Source of the DNA: Actinomycetota bacterium | GTDB lineage: Bacteria; Actinomycetota; Acidimicrobiia; Acidimicrobiales; JAJPHE01 | Length of the DNA: 49,008 nt | Direction: 5' to 3' | NCBI GenBank assembly: GCA_027315345.1 | Contig: DAHUYE010000017.1 | Span: 1 to 49,008 of the forward strand | Part shown: in pieces, positions 46,236 through 49,008 of the stretch | Numbering within the stretch: the first letter of the stretch is position 1 | Layout: each line of letters starts with the position of its first letter | Notes under the pieces: model-generated | Database searches by the model: none | Seen by the model: the letters and a program-made list of their open reading frames with translations, nothing else | Told to the model about the DNA's origin: nothing | Program-made: the position numbers and the translations under genes

Positions 46236-46595
46236 CTACACTGAGCGTTGGAGCAGGCAGAACTCGTTCCCTTCGGGGTCGGCCAGCACTACCCAGGTCG
46301 CATCCTGCGCTTGCCTGACATCGGCCCGCCGTGCCCCGAGGGCTAGGAGCCGCTCCAGCTCTGCCGCCGTGGTCAAACCATCGGCGCGTAGGTCCAGATG
46401 CAGTCGGTTCTTCCCCTCCTTGGCTTCGGGCACCCGGAGGATGTCGAGCGCAGGCATCCGCGTCCCCGGAGCTGCCAGGCTGACCCCCGTGTCGTCTTTC
46501 TCCACCGCCACCCAGCCGAGCACTTCCTTCCAGAACCCGGCCAGAGCGGTCGGATCGGTGGAGTCGATCACCACGGTAGCGAGCTGGCTCGTCAT
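46236..46595 (-). CDS. VOC-superfamily (glyoxalase-like) protein
   Basis: A 119-residue single-module vicinal-oxygen-chelate protein. The beta-alpha-beta-beta-beta pattern is visible: QLATVVIDSTDPTALAGFWKEVLGW, LDILRVPEAKEGKNRLHLDLRA and the end WVVLADPEGNEFCLLQR. This subtype is common in actinobacteria (glyoxalase-like domain) and its substrate is unknown. ATG start with a weak ribosome site. Same strand as the CadI-like gene but separated by about 470 bases. Confidence 0.82.
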   Translation of the reverse strand: MTSQLATVVIDSTDPTALAGFWKEVLGWVAVEKDDTGVSLAAPGTRMPALDILRVPEAKEGKNRLHLDLRADGLTTAAELERLLALGARRADVRQAQDATWVVLADPEGNEFCLLQRSV

Positions 46596-46851
46596 CGCCC
46601 GATATCATCTCAAGACCACCGTCGCCCCGCACGGAAGCCCACAATGTCCCTTCAGGCCGAACCGCATCCGGGCGATTCGCACCGTCCCTCCTACCGGGCA
46701 AGAGTCCACCGGCGAGACTGCGATCATCAGCCTATCGGTCGTCCTCCGCACGGCATGTCCGGCATCGGAAGGGCTAGTCGACCGCGCTCCCCGAGTTGGC
46801 CCGTCGCAACCACCGTGCGGCGGGCACCGATGACCCGAGCCTGAACCTGCT

Positions 46852-47052
46852 TCAGCAAGCGCACCCGCAACCCCTCGACAGGCAGATCTGCCCGCAGGAA
46901 GTAGTCCCGGTCCGCACCCGTAGGTGCTCGACAAGCCTGGTCCACATGGGCGCGCGGCAGCAGCGGGTTGGTAGGCCCAGCCGCGCCATCCTGGCCTGCT
47001 GCTCCAAGTCCTTGCGGTGCTGCGATGCGACGCGCTCCAGGAGGGGGTTCAT
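46852..47052 (-). CDS. small Cys-rich ORF downstream of the CadI-like gene
   Basis: A 66-residue frame starting ATG with GGAGGG 7 bases upstream and lying 14 bases after the CadI-like stop, so probably on the same transcript. The N-terminus MNPLLERVASQHRKDLEQQA is helical; the C-terminus has clustered cysteines (TRCCRAP, TTSCGQICLSRGCGCAC). No family recognised. The last third may instead be a frameshifted continuation. Cys richness next to a metal/metalloid cassette is suggestive only. The remaining 46596-46851 shows nothing I can support. Confidence 0.4.
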   Translation of the reverse strand: MNPLLERVASQHRKDLEQQARMARLGLPTRCCRAPMWTRLVEHLRVRTGTTSCGQICLSRGCGCAC

Positions 47053-47066
47053 GGCATTCCCTCCAT

Positions 47067-47537
47067 TCAGCCGCAGCACCCACGTGACCCTGCGGTGGGC
47101 TGCGCGTCGGACTCCGAGCCGCTCTCCGCGCTAGAGCACACCGCCGGCGTGGGCTCCCCCGAGGGCGTCTCGCTATCGGCGAGCACGGTGTAGACCTCCC
47201 ACCGCTCGCCGCGGGGAGTTCCCTCCACCCAGAACTTGTCCTGCTTGGCGTAGCAGCACGTCGTCCCGCGCTCGTCTCGGGTGGCGAGACCAACCTCGGC
47301 CAGACGCGCTTGCTCGGCGTCGACCGCGTCGACCGTCTCGACTTCGACGCCTAGATGGTTGAGCGTCCCGCCCTGCCCCGGGTTCTCGAATAGGACCAGC
47401 TTGAGCGGTGGCTCGCCTACCGCGAAGTTGGCGTAACCCGGGCGGGTCTTCGCCGGGCTGACGCCGATCAGCTTTGAGTAGAACGCGGTCGCCTGCTCGA
47501 GGTCGTCGACGTTGAGTGCGAGCTGGATCCTGGACAT
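47067..47537 (-). CDS. CadI/ArsI-family metal- or arsenic-induced VOC protein
   Basis: A 156-residue protein close in layout to mycobacterial CadI and to ArsI C-As lyases. Seen: SRIQLALNVDDLEQATAFYSKL, PGYANFAVGEPPLKLVL, NPGQGGTLNHLGVEV, the vicinal Cys94-Cys95 of TTCCYAKQDKFWV typical of ArsI/CadI, and ERWEVYTVLADSE. An extra tail ends in GSRGCCG. The ATG at 47537 has GGAGGAG 6 bases upstream; a longer frame would run through the operator. Divergent from arsR with a shared operator, so expected to be induced by arsenic, cadmium or a similar ion. Cleavage of methylarsenite versus metal binding cannot be decided. Confidence 0.88.
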   Translation of the reverse strand: MSRIQLALNVDDLEQATAFYSKLIGVSPAKTRPGYANFAVGEPPLKLVLFENPGQGGTLNHLGVEVETVDAVDAEQARLAEVGLATRDERGTTCCYAKQDKFWVEGTPRGERWEVYTVLADSETPSGEPTPAVCSSAESGSESDAQPTAGSRGCCG

Positions 47538-47561
47538 GGTGACTCCTCCTTGGCTAGATGA

Positions 47562-47588
47562 ATGTCTAGGATAGACTATCCTCGACAT
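47562..47588. promoter_or_regulatory. 27-bp ArsR-type operator
   Basis: Inverted repeat with 13-base arms ATGTCTAGGATAG and CTATCCTCGACAT around a single A; 12 of 13 positions pair. It lies between the divergent cadI-like and arsR starts (25 bases from one, 29 from the other), where an ArsR dimer would block both promoters. Confidence 0.8.
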
Positions 47589-47616
47589 ACGTCAAGGAGT
47601 GTGGCATGGTGGGCGT

Positions 47617-47973
47617 ATGCCGAAGGCACTGCCGGTCATCGACCTGTCAGCGGGCTTGTGCTGCCCGCCCGTCGCGGCAGGCGTCGTCAGGGACGCGGCA
47701 GCACTGGATGTGGCGCTCCGGTTGAAAGCGCTCGCTGACCCGGTGCGGATCAGGCTGCTGTCGATTGTCCTCTCCGCCGGCGCGGATGGACTGCGCAACG
47801 TAGACCTCGCTGCCCAGCTGGGGCTCACCGATGCGACGATCAGTCACCATCTCGGCCAGCTCAGCCGAGCTGGCCTCCTCTTGGCCAGACGCCAAGGCAC
47901 GAACAACTACTACACGCCCGACCGGGATGCGCTTAGCGCGCTCGCCCAGGTAATTGATCCCCGCTGCTGTTAG
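47617..47973 (+). CDS. ArsR-family metal/metalloid-responsive repressor
   Basis: A 118-residue winged-helix repressor: ALADPVRIRLLSIV, then recognition helix DLAAQLGLTDATISHHLGQLSRAGLL and the wing ARRQGTNNYYTPD. The usual CVC motif of the alpha-3 helix is absent. Instead Cys15-Cys16 (GLCCPPV) and the last two residues Cys117-Cys118 (DPRCC) could form the metalloid site, in the manner of ArsR proteins with terminal cysteines; this is inference. The ATG at 47617 follows AAGGAG at some distance. Divergent from the CadI-like gene. Confidence 0.88.
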   Translation: MPKALPVIDLSAGLCCPPVAAGVVRDAAALDVALRLKALADPVRIRLLSIVLSAGADGLRNVDLAAQLGLTDATISHHLGQLSRAGLLLARRQGTNNYYTPDRDALSALAQVIDPRCC

Positions 47974-48656
47974 TCGCCCAACGAACGCGCATTCCGCTCA
48001 GAGGCATCGTGGCCCTCCAGTTAGGACTGGGCCGCGTCGGCCTTGCGCTGCCGGGCCGGAACTGGACCAAGTCCCGGCCGCGGTCATCGATGAGATGAGA
48101 CGGTGGATGGCGGCCAAGAATCCTTGAATATGGGGTCCATCAGCGCCGAGGAGGCGAAGGGATGGTCGCGGTGGTATTTGAATACCCGACCACCCCGCCG
48201 GGCCAAATCAGCTTGGGCTGGTAGAGATGGAGGTACATCCGGTTGATGCGCTCCAGCTCCATGGTGACGCGGTCGGCCAGGACGTCGGCCACCCTGGCGG
48301 GTAGCGCCATCCGTGGGCTCCGGTCGATCAGGCGTCCTCATGGCCACCTTCCGCTTCGAGCGCCACGTTCCTGGTTACGTGCCGCTCGGCCGGACCTACG
48401 AGCGGTTCCCGCCTGACGACGGGGTGGTTCATTCCGGGGGCCGGCTCAGGGGCCAGCCCCCTCACGTTCTACGACGTGAACGTGCCGCGAACACCGCCTA
48501 GCCGGGCTGGGGCGAAGCCCCGTTAGGCTTGGAAGTCTGGACTTCTGGCTCTGGGGATCCCATGTCTGGTGTCCGCCTGTCGCCCGCCTTGGCGAGGACG
48601 TCAGTGGCCGCGACGGAATGGAGTTGCGCCGGCTTCGGGGGTCCTGGCGAATGTGG
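47974..48656. other. degraded intergenic stretch with gene remnant and hairpins
   Basis: Holds the frameshifted remnant described separately (about 48020-48310). Also seen: inverted repeats CACGTTC/GAACGTG at 48463-48484 and GGGGC-GAA-GCCCC at 48509-48521, the latter terminator-like. No intact gene is supported. Confidence 0.5.
48020..48310 (-). pseudogene. multiply frameshifted remnant of a long actinobacterial protein
   Basis: From an ATG at 48310 the minus strand reads MALPARVADVLADRVTMELE...INRMYLHLYQPKL, then a shift gives VFKYHRDHPFASSALMDPI, a further shift LAAIHRL, and another IDDRGRDLVQF. The four pieces are in the right order for one protein that I recall as a conserved, roughly 400-500-residue actinobacterial family of unknown function often found in accessory DNA. 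At least three frame changes separate them and the rest of the gene is missing, so it is a fossil. Family recognition is from memory. Confidence 0.6.
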
Positions 48657-49007
48657 TCACGCGCGGTCTGGCTTCTCGGAGTGGCTGAATGCCCGTCGGT
48701 AGCCGGTGGGGGTGACGCCGAGGTCCGTTCTGAATCGGCTGCGCAAGTTGGCGGCGCTGCCGAGCCCGGAGTGTTCGGCTACGAGGTCGACCGATAGGCG
48801 CGTGGTCTCGAGTAGCTCGCGAGCTAATCCAAGGCGTTCCCTGTGCAGCCATTGCTGGGGCGTGAGCCCGGTCTCGGCAACGAACCACCGAGCGAGGGTG
48901 CGTTCGCTGGTTGAGGCCCGCCGGGCGAGGCCTGCGACGCTGAGGCCGTCGGCGAGGTGTTGGCGGGCCCAGTCGTAGAGGTTGCCGAGTCGAGCCGAGC
49001 GCTCGAG
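48657..49007 (-). CDS. AraC/GlxA-type regulator, C-terminal DNA-binding part (partial)
   Basis: The frame runs off the right edge and stops at 48657-48659. The visible 116 residues are the double helix-turn-helix of AraC regulators: LYDWARQHLADGLSVAGLARRA, TSERTLARWFVAETGLTPQQWL, LARELLETTRLSVDLVAEHSGLGSAANLRSRFRTDLGVTPTGYRRAF. The wording is closest to the GlxA group, whose N-terminal DJ-1/PfpI-like domain would lie outside the window. Regulated genes are not visible. Confidence 0.85.
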   Translation of the reverse strand, partial: LERSARLGNLYDWARQHLADGLSVAGLARRASTSERTLARWFVAETGLTPQQWLHRERLGLARELLETTRLSVDLVAEHSGLGSAANLRSRFRTDLGVTPTGYRRAFSHSEKPDRA

Positions 49008-49008
49008 T

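Noticed and set aside
48334-48500. Short plus-strand frame MATFRFERHVPGYVPLGRTY
   Set aside because: No recognised motif or ribosome site and it lies in degraded sequence; not supported as a gene.

Overview
The window is about 49 kb of GC-rich, densely coding DNA from an actinobacterium. The signs are two WhiB-like iron-sulfur regulators, a mycobacterial-type Sdh1 succinate dehydrogenase, an Ada-AlkA fusion, a UPF0182 membrane protein, many GTG starts and stop/start overlaps of 1 to 4 bases. MreB together with a MoxR/VWA pair, an LCP protein and a purN-purH-folD run fits a deep-branching lineage such as Acidimicrobiia; that placement is inference from gene content, not a phylogeny.

Layout. 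0-3.2 kb: end of an unidentified gene, an ABC-2 exporter whose permease carries an in-frame TAG, and an AAA ATPase. 3.4-6.7 kb: alkylation repair (Ada-AlkA plus Ogt), a small membrane protein and a lipase-like hydrolase. 6.7-18.7 kb: a mostly co-directional central metabolism block with an acyl-CoA ligase, a stand-alone B12-binding mutase subunit, sucC-sucD, purN-purH-folD, an opposing LCP protein, metF, NADP-isocitrate dehydrogenase and malate dehydrogenase. 18.7-23.6 kb: sdhB, sdhA and sdhC on the minus strand, divergent from a LysR regulator across a region holding a perfect T-N11-A dyad. 23.6-32 kb: a secreted protein, MoxR ATPase plus VWA protein, two whiB genes flanking glutamate formiminotransferase, small unknowns and a DUF2342-type protein. 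32-45.4 kb: an envelope and cell-shape neighbourhood with an HtrA-like protein that has lost its catalytic His and Ser, MoaE, a small membrane protein, MreB read from a CTG start, a HEAT-repeat protein, a Pro-rich membrane protein, a PDZ/Lon-like protease, a large histidine kinase, a DivIVA-type coiled-coil protein ending in a phage head-morphogenesis-like Cys/His domain, and UPF0182.

At 45459-45535 lies a tRNA-fMet-like gene with a sound 5' half and a degenerate 3' half. Beyond it the window changes character: low coding density, a multiply frameshifted gene remnant, and a small metal/metalloid cassette (VOC protein, Cys-rich small ORF, CadI/ArsI-like protein, ArsR with a 27-bp operator), ending in a truncated AraC-type regulator. 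This looks like an integrated accessory region using the tRNA gene as its boundary.

The strongest candidates for something undescribed are the DivIVA/phage-like fusion at 40159-42486, set among shape and envelope genes, and the tRNA-bounded island. All functions are read from motifs by eye; no searches were run.
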